Made by a program: the position numbers and the translations under genes. DNA of 64,000 nucleotides from JBKBIP01 sp046297495 (GTDB taxonomy: Bacteria; Planctomycetota; Planctomycetia; Gemmatales; Gemmataceae): positions 15,873-79,872 of the forward strand of contig JBKBIP010000029.1 in the NCBI GenBank assembly GCA_046297495.1, read 5' to 3'. The number at the start of each line of letters is the position of its first letter. Position 1 is the first letter of the stretch. Shown piece after piece: positions 51,478 through 59,906 of the stretch. Below the pieces are notes generated by a model, which saw nothing but the letters and a program-made list of their open reading frames with translations, was not told where the DNA came from and did not search any database.

Positions 51478-53105
51478 TTCGGGACACGCAGCCCCAAGCC
51501 ACGTCTCAGCGTGCCGGCCCCTTTCCCGTCGCGCGGCCGGTCGCGCCGCCGTTGGCGGCCGCCGTTCGCGCTCTGGAAGAGGCCCTTCAAGCCGGCTACG
51601 CCGATCCCTCGGCTTATTATCTATTGGCTTTGGCGCGCAAGCGTCAGGGAAACACCAAGGAAGCACGCCAGGCCCTGCGCCGCATCACTCCCCCTGATGC
51701 CCATGTTTGGTTGCAGCTCGGCTTGCTGTCCTTGCTGGACAAACAACTGACACAAGCAGAGCAGGAATTCGCCTGCGCCCTGAAATTACAGCCAGATCAC
51801 GCGGCGGCGTGCAAGAATCTGGTCTTGACCCGCCTCAGCTTGGGCTGGCTGGAGGAGACCGCCCCTTTGGCGACGCGCGCCGCTGAGTTGGCCGAAGGCG
51901 AAGCGGAACAACGCTTGTTCGTTTGGCTGGCGGCTTTGCTGCGCGGCACGGCGGCGCGAACCGTGCCTCCCGAACTTCGGGAGTTGACGCCTGACGATGA
52001 ACAATTGCTGTTGAGCTGGCTGCGCCGGCTGGGGAACGTCGATGCCTTGGCGGCGCTGCTGCGCGCCTGGCACGCTGCTCGACCAGACAGTCCGCCGATC
52101 CAAGAAGCCTATCGGGATGTCATGTTGTCATGGGGGATGAGCTTGTTGAATCGCGGCGAATGGGGACAGGCTCAACGACTGCTCACGCCACTGGTCCACG
52201 CCGCCGGGACCAACCGCGCGTGGCGAACCGCCTTGCTTAACCTGCTCGGTTGTTGCTGTTGCTTGAATCAGGATTGGACCGAAGGGATTCAATACCTGTC
52301 CGCCGCCTTGCAACTGGCCCCGAACGATCCGTGCATCCTGCAAAATCTCGCCTTGGCTCACGAGTGGCATGGCGACCTGGCGCGGGCGGAGCCGTATTGG
52401 AACCGTTATTTCCAGCTGTTGGCCGACCTGCCCAGCCCCAGCCAACCCGCCGATTATCGGGAGCGTTTGGCGGCGCGGAGTCTATGCCGCCTGTCGCAAG
52501 TCTGCTCGGATCGCAACCACTGGGGCAAGGCCGTCACGTATTTGGAACGAGCCTGTCAGTTACGACCGCGCGATCCCGCGCTCCTGGAGCAATTGTTTCA
52601 TCTATATCAGCAAACCCACCAACCGGGGAACGCCCGCCGAACGCTGGCTCGGCTCAAGCAGCTCCGCCCCGACGATCCCCAATACGAGCTGCTCGAATTG
52701 GACTTTGGGGAAACGCCGGAGCTGGCCCACGTCGAACAGTTCGTGGCAACCATTAGTCGCTATTACGACCAACAGCCCCACAATCCCCGCACCGGCGATC
52801 GGATCATGGACATGATCGCCAAGGTGTTGCCCACGCTCGGCACCTTAAGCAATCAATGGACGGGACAGCTCAACGGCATCATCGATCAAGTGCGGCGCTT
52901 GCCGAACGAGCAAATCAACTGGCCGGCCGTGCGCCGTTTGGTTCAGGAACTGTGCCAGGAATTTCAACGCTTGCGGCGGCTGTCCGGGAGATGTCTGGGG
53001 ATGATTGCCTATCATTCTCCCCAACGCCGCCGCCTGCACGAGCTGTGCGAGCACCTGGATCGAACCATCGCTTACTGCCAGCGTTGGATCGAAGACGACG
53101 CATGA
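51474..53105 (+). CDS. TPR-repeat protein
   Basis: The 543-residue protein starts at an ATG overlapping the previous stop. It has about ten TPR-like units (PSAYYLLALARKRQGNTKEA, DWTEGIQYLSAALQLAPNDP, HWGKAVTYLERACQLRPRDP) and a C-terminal helical part (RLVQELCQEFQRLRRLSGRC). It has no signal or membrane segment, so it is likely the soluble partner of the anchored TPR protein upstream. Function is unknown. Confidence 0.86.
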   Translation: MIRDTQPQATSQRAGPFPVARPVAPPLAAAVRALEEALQAGYADPSAYYLLALARKRQGNTKEARQALRRITPPDAHVWLQLGLLSLLDKQLTQAEQEFACALKLQPDHAAACKNLVLTRLSLGWLEETAPLATRAAELAEGEAEQRLFVWLAALLRGTAARTVPPELRELTPDDEQLLLSWLRRLGNVDALAALLRAWHAARPDSPPIQEAYRDVMLSWGMSLLNRGEWGQAQRLLTPLVHAAGTNRAWRTALLNLLGCCCCLNQDWTEGIQYLSAALQLAPNDPCILQNLALAHEWHGDLARAEPYWNRYFQLLADLPSPSQPADYRERLAARSLCRLSQVCSDRNHWGKAVTYLERACQLRPRDPALLEQLFHLYQQTHQPGNARRTLARLKQLRPDDPQYELLELDFGETPELAHVEQFVATISRYYDQQPHNPRTGDRIMDMIAKVLPTLGTLSNQWTGQLNGIIDQVRRLPNEQINWPAVRRLVQELCQEFQRLRRLSGRCLGMIAYHSPQRRRLHELCEHLDRTIAYCQRWIEDDA

Positions 53106-53172
53106 CGAGAAGACCCATTGGCCAGGTTATAACCAGGCGCGGTCGGAAATGAGGTCTGGGCGTTTTCGGGTG

Positions 53173-53206
53173 TTCTGGTTCCCGGGCAGCAGCCTGGGAA
53201 CCAGAA
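53173..53206. repeat. Dispersed palindrome of the GTTCCCAG family, copy 2
   Basis: TTCTGGTTCCC (53173-53183) pairs with GGGAACCAGAA (53196-53206) around GGGCAGCAGCCT. It shares the GTTCCC/GGGAAC core and GCCT loop with the palindrome at 40439-40467. It lies between two convergent genes. Confidence 0.65.
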
Positions 53207-53233
53207 CGCCCGCACTGGAGTGGTATAAATCTG

Positions 53234-54511
53234 TCACACCTGGTCCGGCACGACGAACGGTTTGCGATACGTTCGGCTCAGCAGTTGGTTGGCTTCGCTG
53301 TCATTCTGAATTGTTTCGGTCTGGGCGTCGAAGTGCAGCGTGCGGCCCAAGCGGTACGCCATGTTGCCGAGATGACATAAGCGCGTGCTGAGGTGCCCCT
53401 CTTCGATGTCGCAATTGGGGCGCGCGGCGCTCTTGATGCAATCCAGGAAGTTGCGCAGGTGCGGTGCTTCCATGGACACGAACTTGTCTGATGCTTCCAC
53501 GCCGTCCTCGACGTGCCAGCCGTTTTTGTCGAACACCAGCGTCCCTTTCTCCCCATACAGGGCCACGCCCCACGATTCCCCCTGGAAGCCAGTCTTCGAC
53601 CAGATGCGATGCTCCCAGATGACACAGGTATTGGGGAAATCAAACGTGGCGACTTGAGTATCCGGGGTGACACGGTCGTCATCATAATAGAGTTTGCCGC
53701 CGCCGCTACTGACACGCAAGGGGGCATCCAGCCCCGCCAGCACCATGCGGGCCAGGTCCAGAGCGTGGATGCCGTTGTTCCCCAGCTCGCCGGTGCCGTA
53801 GTCCCAGTTCCAGTGCCATTCATAGTGGAAGCGATTGGGATTGAACGGCCGTTGCGGCGCCGGCCCCAGCCACAGGTCATAATCGACGCCGGCGGGCACC
53901 GGGCCGTCGCTCTTGTGGCCGATGCTAGGCCGATTCCCCGCGATCCAGGTCCGCACGAACGGCACTTTCCCCAACTGGCCGGAGCGCACAAACTCGGCGG
54001 CGCTGCGGAAATGCGGGCCGCTGCGGCGTTGCGTTCCGACTTGCACGACGCGCTTGTACTTGCGAGCCGCCTCCACCATGCGCCGGCCTTCGACGATGTT
54101 GTGCGAGATCGGCTTTTCGACATAGACGTGTTTCCCCGCCTGGCAGCCCCAAATCGTGGCCAAGGCGTGCCAGTGATCCGGGGCGGCGATCACGATGGCG
54201 TCCACCGATTTATCATCGAGGACGGTGCGGATGTCTTTTTCGATTTTCGGAGCGCGGCGTTGCTTGCTTTCTAGAATTTCGACCGAGCGCGACACGACAT
54301 TGGCATCACAATCGCAAAGGTAGGAAATTTCCACATCCTCGAAATTGGAAAAACCACTCACCAGCCCCCGACCGCGTCCCTTTACCCCCATGACGGCGAT
54401 ATTGATTTTTTCGTTTGGCGCGTCAGCGACGCCGGCGGCGGTCAAGGCCGTCAACGAGCCGACGGCAGCGGCGGACGATTTTAGAAACCCTCGACGATCC
54501 ATTTCTGGCAT
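53234..54511 (-). CDS. Gfo/Idh/MocA-family oxidoreductase with Tat signal
   Basis: The 425-residue protein starts behind GGGAGAGGAA. It has a Tat signal (MPEMDRRGFLKSSAAAVGSL), a NAD(P)-binding domain (INIAVMGVKGRGRGLVSGF), the family's EKP signature (HVYVEKPISHNIVEG) and a C-terminal domain with DYDLWLGPAPQRPFNPNRFH and ELGNNGIHALDLARMVL. Planctomycetes have many such exported dehydrogenases, which act on sugars or inositols. The substrate is unknown. It converges on the TPR gene. Confidence 0.93.
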   Translation of the reverse strand: MPEMDRRGFLKSSAAAVGSLTALTAAGVADAPNEKINIAVMGVKGRGRGLVSGFSNFEDVEISYLCDCDANVVSRSVEILESKQRRAPKIEKDIRTVLDDKSVDAIVIAAPDHWHALATIWGCQAGKHVYVEKPISHNIVEGRRMVEAARKYKRVVQVGTQRRSGPHFRSAAEFVRSGQLGKVPFVRTWIAGNRPSIGHKSDGPVPAGVDYDLWLGPAPQRPFNPNRFHYEWHWNWDYGTGELGNNGIHALDLARMVLAGLDAPLRVSSGGGKLYYDDDRVTPDTQVATFDFPNTCVIWEHRIWSKTGFQGESWGVALYGEKGTLVFDKNGWHVEDGVEASDKFVSMEAPHLRNFLDCIKSAARPNCDIEEGHLSTRLCHLGNMAYRLGRTLHFDAQTETIQNDSEANQLLSRTYRKPFVVPDQV

Positions 54512-54660
54512 GATTCCTCTCCCGTGACAAACGAAACTCCATGATCCACAGGCGAACTTTGAGTTAAAGGATACAACGTGGGAGAGGAAATGGGGAGAAA
54601 AAAAGTATCCCGTCGCAAAAACGCAAAAACGCAAAAATGAGAGAGGGAGCGGATTTTTTC

Positions 54661-55095
54661 TTAAAGTCGTATCTCCTGAATGCGGCGGGTGATCTCCTCA
54701 ACGGAGATCAGGTCCCCCCTGCCGGAACCGGGACAAATCGCGCAAGTCTGTTGCCAAGCCTCCGGCGTGGCGACGTTGCTTTCCCAAAACGGCCAGGTGC
54801 GGCACTGACGCGGCCGCGCCGGATACACGGTACAACCTTCCCCTGCCTGGTAAAAGACACAATCGCCATTGCTTTTTTCCCGCAAACTACGTGCCCGGTT
54901 CACGGTTCGAGTGTACACGGCCACGACTTGTTCGACCGGCTCCCTCAGATAGTCCGCCAAGGCGGCGATTTCCATGTCCTGGACCCAGACAAACCCCGGC
55001 GCGCCGGTACAGCAATTCCCACAGCGCGTGCATCGAAAACGCAAGCCGTCTTGGTACCAGAGTTCGTTCACCCCTGGCTCGAATGATGGATTCAT
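54661..55095 (-). CDS. YkgJ family cysteine-cluster protein
   Basis: The 144-residue protein has the signature RCTRCGNCCTGAPGFV (residues about 22-37), then GCTVYPARPRQCRTWPFW and a last CAICPG. It is a YkgJ metal- or cluster-binding protein, related to the one at 11033-11548 but chromosomal. The start MNPSFEPG at 55095 was preferred to an upstream ATG that adds a poorly supported 27 residues. Role unknown. Confidence 0.86.
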   Translation of the reverse strand: MNPSFEPGVNELWYQDGLRFRCTRCGNCCTGAPGFVWVQDMEIAALADYLREPVEQVVAVYTRTVNRARSLREKSNGDCVFYQAGEGCTVYPARPRQCRTWPFWESNVATPEAWQQTCAICPGSGRGDLISVEEITRRIQEIRL

Positions 55096-55264
55096 GAGTA
55101 ATTGCGTCAATCCATGCCTTGGTGGAAGGAAATTCGCTCGCACGGCGAGCGCCGCGCTGTAAGCCCGACGTGGCATTCGCCAAGTACGTCGGGTTTACTC
55201 CTCGATGTTTGGTGGGGTTATTCGCTTATGGAGCAACAAATCCTCTATCCACCAACCGCTCCGC

Positions 55265-57109
55265 TCACTTCAAATACCGATCCAAAAACACCACCATCTT
55301 CGGATACGCATCCAAACGATTCTTCAACTTTCCTAGACCATGCCCTTCATCCTCATAGCGCAGATACTCGACGGGGATATTGCGTTTTTTGAGGGCGGCG
55401 ACGATTTGTTCGGCCTCGCCGATGGGGACGCGCGGGTCATTGGCACCGTGGATGACAAGCATGGGACATTGAATTTTATCGACATGGTTGATGGGGCTGA
55501 TCTTTTCCAGGAATTCGCGGTGCTCGCGCAGGTTGCCGTACTCCCCTTCGCGGTGGGCGCGGCGGTAGGCGCCGGTGTTTTCCAGGAAGGTGACAAAGTT
55601 AGCGATGCCGACGACATTGATGCCAGCGGCCCACAATTCGGGGTAATTCGTGACTTGGGCCAGCACCATGAAGCCGCCGTAGCTGCCGCCGAACACCGCC
55701 AGCCGCTTCGGGTCTCCCTGTTTCTCGTCGCGCAGCCAGTAGGCGGCGTGGGCCAAGTCCTTGACACTGTCCATCCGCTTGACGGTGTTGTCCAGATTCA
55801 TGTACGCCGTGCCGTAGCCGCTGGAGCCGCGCACATTGGGGGCGAGCACCGCGTAACCGGCCTGCGTGAAATACTGAAATAGAGCGTTGAATGTAGGCCG
55901 GGTCTGGCTCTCCGGGCCGCCGTGCGGATAAACGATCACCGGCGGCAATTTGCCAGCGGAGAGCTTCGGCTTATAGAACCAGGCGGGGATCATTCGGCCA
56001 TCGAAGGTTTTATACTGGATCAACTCTGGTTGCACGAATTGATCGAAGGGAATGCCAGCCCGGCTGGAATGGGTCAATGGGCGAGTCTTGCTCGATTTCA
56101 AATCCCATAGCCAAATGTCGGAATTGTAACGCGGGCCGTTGAAGGTGTATGCAAGTTGGCTGTCATCAGGAGCGAATTCCCATTCGTTGACCACGCCGAG
56201 GAATTCGCGCGACTCCCCTTTGGCGGCGGGTTCTTTCAGGGCTTGGATGCGCAGCTCTGACTTACCTTCGACATTCAGCGAATACGCCAGCCAGCGCCCC
56301 TTGGGGGAAGCGATCACGCTTTCGACTTCATATGGTGGTGTTTCCAGATAGGTGAGCTTGCCGGAAGCGATGTCTAGCTGGGCCAAGCCGGGCATGTCGT
56401 GATTGTCGGCAGTGGTAGCGAGATAGATGGATTTACTATCGGCGGCCCAGCTGGGACTGTGATATTGCACGTCCCCCTTGTGTGGCGTGATGTGTTTGGT
56501 CTGGCCAGTTGTCACATCGATCAAATACAAATCTTGATTGAAATTCGATTCCACGCGGCGCGCCAGGATGTATTGATCATTGGGCGACCAGCCGGCGGCG
56601 GTGAAATAACCACCGGGGCCTTGGTGTAACAGTTTCGGTTCCTCGATTTGGCCTCGTCCCTGAGCCGGCACGGTTTGGACGTAAATATCAAACCGGCTCG
56701 GATTGGCGCGATTGGCACTGAAGCTGATGCGCGTGCCGTCGTGACTCCAACCGCCGAAATAATGGACGGCTTCCGGTTGGCGCGTCAGGTCCACGTAGTT
56801 CCACCCCGCGCCGATGCCATGATCGGTACCGCCCCCCACGCCATATAAATGATACAGTTGTGTCTGTTCGTTGCCGCCGGTGTCCATGCTAAACACCAGT
56901 TCATGTCGAAGTGGATTGAACCAGCCGCCGCGAATGCTGTCGGCGGTGAAGGTCAATTGCGTCGGCCAACCGCTAGTGATGGGGATGTCCCACAATTGGT
57001 TGACGCCGGTGATGGCGGTCAAAAATGCCACAAATCGCCCATCCGGCGACCAGCTCGGCGACGACGCGGAGCGAATGTTGAGAAAACGGTCAATAGGAAA
57101 AGATGGCAT
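55265..57109 (-). CDS. S9-family prolyl oligopeptidase-like peptidase
   Basis: The 614-residue protein has no signal peptide. It has an N-terminal beta-propeller (PSWSPDGRFVAFLTAITG, SWAADSKSIYLATTADN) and a C-terminal hydrolase with FGGSYGGFMVLAQ (nucleophile Ser), HGANDPRVPIGEAE (Asp) and YEDEGHGLGK (His). It should cleave short peptides in the cytoplasm. It is paralogous to the exported peptidase at 38233-40299. A large palindrome lies upstream of the start. Confidence 0.93.
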   Translation of the reverse strand: MPSFPIDRFLNIRSASSPSWSPDGRFVAFLTAITGVNQLWDIPITSGWPTQLTFTADSIRGGWFNPLRHELVFSMDTGGNEQTQLYHLYGVGGGTDHGIGAGWNYVDLTRQPEAVHYFGGWSHDGTRISFSANRANPSRFDIYVQTVPAQGRGQIEEPKLLHQGPGGYFTAAGWSPNDQYILARRVESNFNQDLYLIDVTTGQTKHITPHKGDVQYHSPSWAADSKSIYLATTADNHDMPGLAQLDIASGKLTYLETPPYEVESVIASPKGRWLAYSLNVEGKSELRIQALKEPAAKGESREFLGVVNEWEFAPDDSQLAYTFNGPRYNSDIWLWDLKSSKTRPLTHSSRAGIPFDQFVQPELIQYKTFDGRMIPAWFYKPKLSAGKLPPVIVYPHGGPESQTRPTFNALFQYFTQAGYAVLAPNVRGSSGYGTAYMNLDNTVKRMDSVKDLAHAAYWLRDEKQGDPKRLAVFGGSYGGFMVLAQVTNYPELWAAGINVVGIANFVTFLENTGAYRRAHREGEYGNLREHREFLEKISPINHVDKIQCPMLVIHGANDPRVPIGEAEQIVAALKKRNIPVEYLRYEDEGHGLGKLKNRLDAYPKMVVFLDRYLK

Positions 57110-57136
57110 GGAGTGGTCTCCTGTTGGTAGGAATGA

Positions 57137-57219
57137 GATGCATCGGTTCGCGCTCGCCAACGCTTAGGATTTAGCGATTGGCGCTTGCCCGCGCGTCGGT
57201 GAGCGCGAACCGATGCATC
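57137..57219. repeat. Intergenic palindrome
   Basis: The 27-base arms (57137-57163 and 57193-57219) are inverted copies with two mismatches; the outer 19 bp (GATGCATCGGTTCGCGCTC) are perfect. It lies between the divergent peptidase and lactate permease genes, so it may be a shared regulatory site or a dispersed repeat. Confidence 0.65.
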
Positions 57220-57311
57220 AGTATCTCTCCAGAAAAAAAGTGCCTTCTTGCGTTTCGCTCGTTACCATACCGCCTATCGCATGATAGTTCATCCTTGTTT
57301 TTGGAAATTTG

Positions 57312-58997
57312 ATGCTCATGCTCTGGACGCAAAATTATGATCCGCTGGGTTCGTCGGTGCTCTCGACGTTGCTGGCGGCGGTGCCGATTGTGTTGTTGCT
57401 GGGGTTGCTGGCGACGGGGCGAGTGCCGGCGCAGTGGGCGGCGCTGGCAGGCTTGGCGGCGGCGGTCTTGTTGGCCATGTTCGTCTTCACGCCGAAGGAG
57501 ACCAGCATGGTCGGTTTGGGACCGTGGCTGGGCACCGTGCTATCCGCCATGCTCAATGGGGCGGCGTTTGGCTTGTTTCCCATCGGTTGGATCGTGTTGT
57601 CGGCCATCTTTCTCTATTCGCTGACGGTCGAGACGGGGCAATTCGAGGTAGTCAAACATTCCGTCATGGCGTTGTCGGACGACCGGCGCATTCAGGCGTT
57701 GTTAATCGCCTTTTGCTTCGGGGCGTTCATCGAGGGGGCGGCGGGGTTTGGCACGCCGGTGGCCATCTCGGCGGCGTTGATGATGGGAGCAGGATTTCGC
57801 CCCTTGCAGGCGGCGGGGCTGGCGCTGATCGCCAACACGTCGCCGGTGGCCTTCGGAGCGCTGGGGACGCCGATCATCACCTTGGCCAATGTCACCGGAT
57901 TGAGCGAATTGCAGCTCAGCGCCATGGCCGGTCGGCAGTTGCCGTTCTTCTCGCTCATCGTGCCGGTGTGGTTGGTGGCCATGATGGCGGGGCTGCGCGG
58001 GGCGTGGCAAATCTGGCCGGCGCTGCTGGTGACGGGAGGGAGCTTCGCCCTGGTGCAATTTTTGACAGCGAACTATCATGGACCCTGGCTGGTGGATGTC
58101 GCCGGCGGGGTGATTTCCCTGGCGTGTCTGGCTCTGTTCCTGCGCGTTTGGCAGCCAAGGGACACCTGGCACTTCGCCGAGGAGCCGCCCATTCATGAGG
58201 CTCCCAAGTATTCGCGCCGGCATATCATTCATGCCTGGGTGCCGTGGGGATTGCTTACGTTGTTCGTGTTTGTGTGGGGCTTGCCGATAGTGAAGGAAAC
58301 GCTGAACGTGACCGCCGTTGCTATGGAGGTGCCCAACCTGCATCTGCGCGTGGCCCGCGTGCCGCCGGTGGTCAGTCATGCCGAGCCGGAAAAAGCGATA
58401 TTCAATCTCAATCTATTGTCAGCGACCGGCACCAGCATTTTCCTGGCCGCCGTCCTGTCCGGTCTGTGGATGGGGATAGCGCCGGGGCAGATTCTCCGCG
58501 TCTTTTTCCAGACGTGGTGTCGCCTGCGCTGGCCATTGTTCACCATTGCTTGCATGTTGGCCATCGCCTTCACCACGCGCTACAGCGGCATGGACGCGAC
58601 TTTGGGGCTGGCCTTCACCAAGACGGGATGGATTTATCCGCTGTGCGCCGCCCTGCTCGGCTGGCTTGGCGTGGCCCTGACTGGCTCGGATACGTCATCG
58701 AATGCCCTGTTCGGCAGCTTGCAGACCATCACGGCCCGTCGGCTGGTGGGTGACGGCGTCTTGCCCTTGACTGAGCAACAAGCGATGGTGTTGATGGCCA
58801 CCGCCAACAGTACCGGCGGTGTCATGGGCAAGATGATTGACGCCCAAAGCATCGTCGTCTCGGCGGCGGCCACCCAGCAACATGGCCAAGAAGGGGCGAT
58901 TTTACGCTATGTCTTTTGGCACAGTGTCATTCTGGCCCTCTTGATGGGAATGTTGGTGATGTTCCAGGCGTATGTGTGGACGAGTGTAATACCATGA
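57312..58997 (+). CDS. lctP: L-lactate permease (LctP family)
   Basis: The 561-residue membrane protein has about 13 membrane segments and the family's sequence blocks: GFCFGAFIEGAAGFGTPVAI-like FIEGAAGFGTPVAISAALMM (about 136-155), NTSPVAFGALGTPIITLANV and later GSDTSSNALFGSLQ and TANSTGGVMGKMIDAQSIVV. It carries L-lactate, and sometimes glycolate, inwards with protons. Length and block order match intact LctP. The ATG at 57312 is used. Confidence 0.93.
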   Translation: MLMLWTQNYDPLGSSVLSTLLAAVPIVLLLGLLATGRVPAQWAALAGLAAAVLLAMFVFTPKETSMVGLGPWLGTVLSAMLNGAAFGLFPIGWIVLSAIFLYSLTVETGQFEVVKHSVMALSDDRRIQALLIAFCFGAFIEGAAGFGTPVAISAALMMGAGFRPLQAAGLALIANTSPVAFGALGTPIITLANVTGLSELQLSAMAGRQLPFFSLIVPVWLVAMMAGLRGAWQIWPALLVTGGSFALVQFLTANYHGPWLVDVAGGVISLACLALFLRVWQPRDTWHFAEEPPIHEAPKYSRRHIIHAWVPWGLLTLFVFVWGLPIVKETLNVTAVAMEVPNLHLRVARVPPVVSHAEPEKAIFNLNLLSATGTSIFLAAVLSGLWMGIAPGQILRVFFQTWCRLRWPLFTIACMLAIAFTTRYSGMDATLGLAFTKTGWIYPLCAALLGWLGVALTGSDTSSNALFGSLQTITARRLVGDGVLPLTEQQAMVLMATANSTGGVMGKMIDAQSIVVSAAATQQHGQEGAILRYVFWHSVILALLMGMLVMFQAYVWTSVIP

Positions 58998-59042
58998 AAT
59001 TTCAGATTGGGGATTTCAGATTAAGGTTGAAGGTGGCACTGG

Positions 59043-59732
59043 CTATTTCCGATTCCGAAAGCCAGCCAGCCAGGTTTCACATGTTTCGGGTAGGGGGGCG
59101 GATTGTCTGGCGGTATCGTGTGAAGGATCGCGTTGATACTCATGCACACACCAATGGCGTAAGTGCGTGGGAGAATGTGACAGTTGTTGTTGATTTAGCC
59201 AAGACTCATATTGATCGAAAATTTCCGGCAGCGTCTTTTTCATTCCCAGAGGGAAATGGCCATAGAGATAGGTCAGCTGTCCGCGGGCCTCGGCGGTAGG
59301 CGTATCCGTGTGCAGCATCAAGAACAGCGCCGACGCGAAACCGGCCCGGTCGCTGCCGCCGGCGCAATGAATCAAGAGTGGTCGTGGCTCATCCCGCATA
59401 CTGTCCACCAGAATTTGTAACTGGTCCTCGAAAGGGCGCTCATAGGCGCTGAGAATCACATCCACCATCTTGACGCCGTGCCGCTCGGCGATCTGGCGTT
59501 CCTGTTGATACCAGCGCAGCGAGGGATTGGGGCCTCGCAAGTTAATGATGGTTTGGATGTGATACGATTTGATCCAATCTTCCAAATTGCCAGTGGACGG
59601 TTGGCCGCTGCGATAACATACGCCTTCTTGAACCGTGTGAAAATTGTTCGTGAACTGCAAATAACCAATGTAACTCGCCAACGGAGCAAGCAACAGAGCC
59701 ACAAACAGAACAAATTTGCCGCGCGGCTTCAT
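59043..59732 (-). CDS. Tyrosine/dual-specificity phosphatase-like protein with membrane anchor
   Basis: The 229-residue protein starts with a membrane helix (GKFVLFVALLLAPLASYIGY). It has the phosphatase P-loop LIHCAGGSDRAG (C123, R129) and an upstream TIINLRGPN segment. The Cys and Arg needed for catalysis are present. It should dephosphorylate tyrosine or a small phosphorylated ligand outside the cytoplasm. It converges on the lactate permease gene. Confidence 0.86.
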   Translation of the reverse strand: MKPRGKFVLFVALLLAPLASYIGYLQFTNNFHTVQEGVCYRSGQPSTGNLEDWIKSYHIQTIINLRGPNPSLRWYQQERQIAERHGVKMVDVILSAYERPFEDQLQILVDSMRDEPRPLLIHCAGGSDRAGFASALFLMLHTDTPTAEARGQLTYLYGHFPLGMKKTLPEIFDQYESWLNQQQLSHSPTHLRHWCVHEYQRDPSHDTARQSAPLPETCETWLAGFRNRK

Positions 59733-59831
59733 GTGAGATCATCCATCGTGAGCGTGGATAGGGAAATAGGATGTGAATAATAATCGGCAGGCGCAGGAGG
59801 TGGGGAAGATGAAAAATCGAAAAAATTGGAG

Positions 59832-59898
59832 TTTTCGTTTAGCGTGTGAGCCACAGGCGAGCGTGTTTGCTTGCCTACGGCTCGCCGCTAAACGAAAA
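59832..59898. repeat. Intergenic palindrome
   Basis: TTTTCGTTTAGCG (59832-59844) pairs perfectly with CGCTAAACGAAAA (59886-59898). GAGCC/GGCTC (59848-59852 with 59879-59883) pair inside. The CGTTTAGCG-GAGCC pattern is one I associate with dispersed planctomycete palindromes. It follows the polX stop. Confidence 0.6.
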
Positions 59899-59906
59899 TG
59901 GATTGG

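Noticed and set aside
54661..55095. YkgJ gene as part of the same system as the one at 11033
   Set aside because: It lies in ordinary chromosomal context without a methylase, so the two are probably separate members of a common family.
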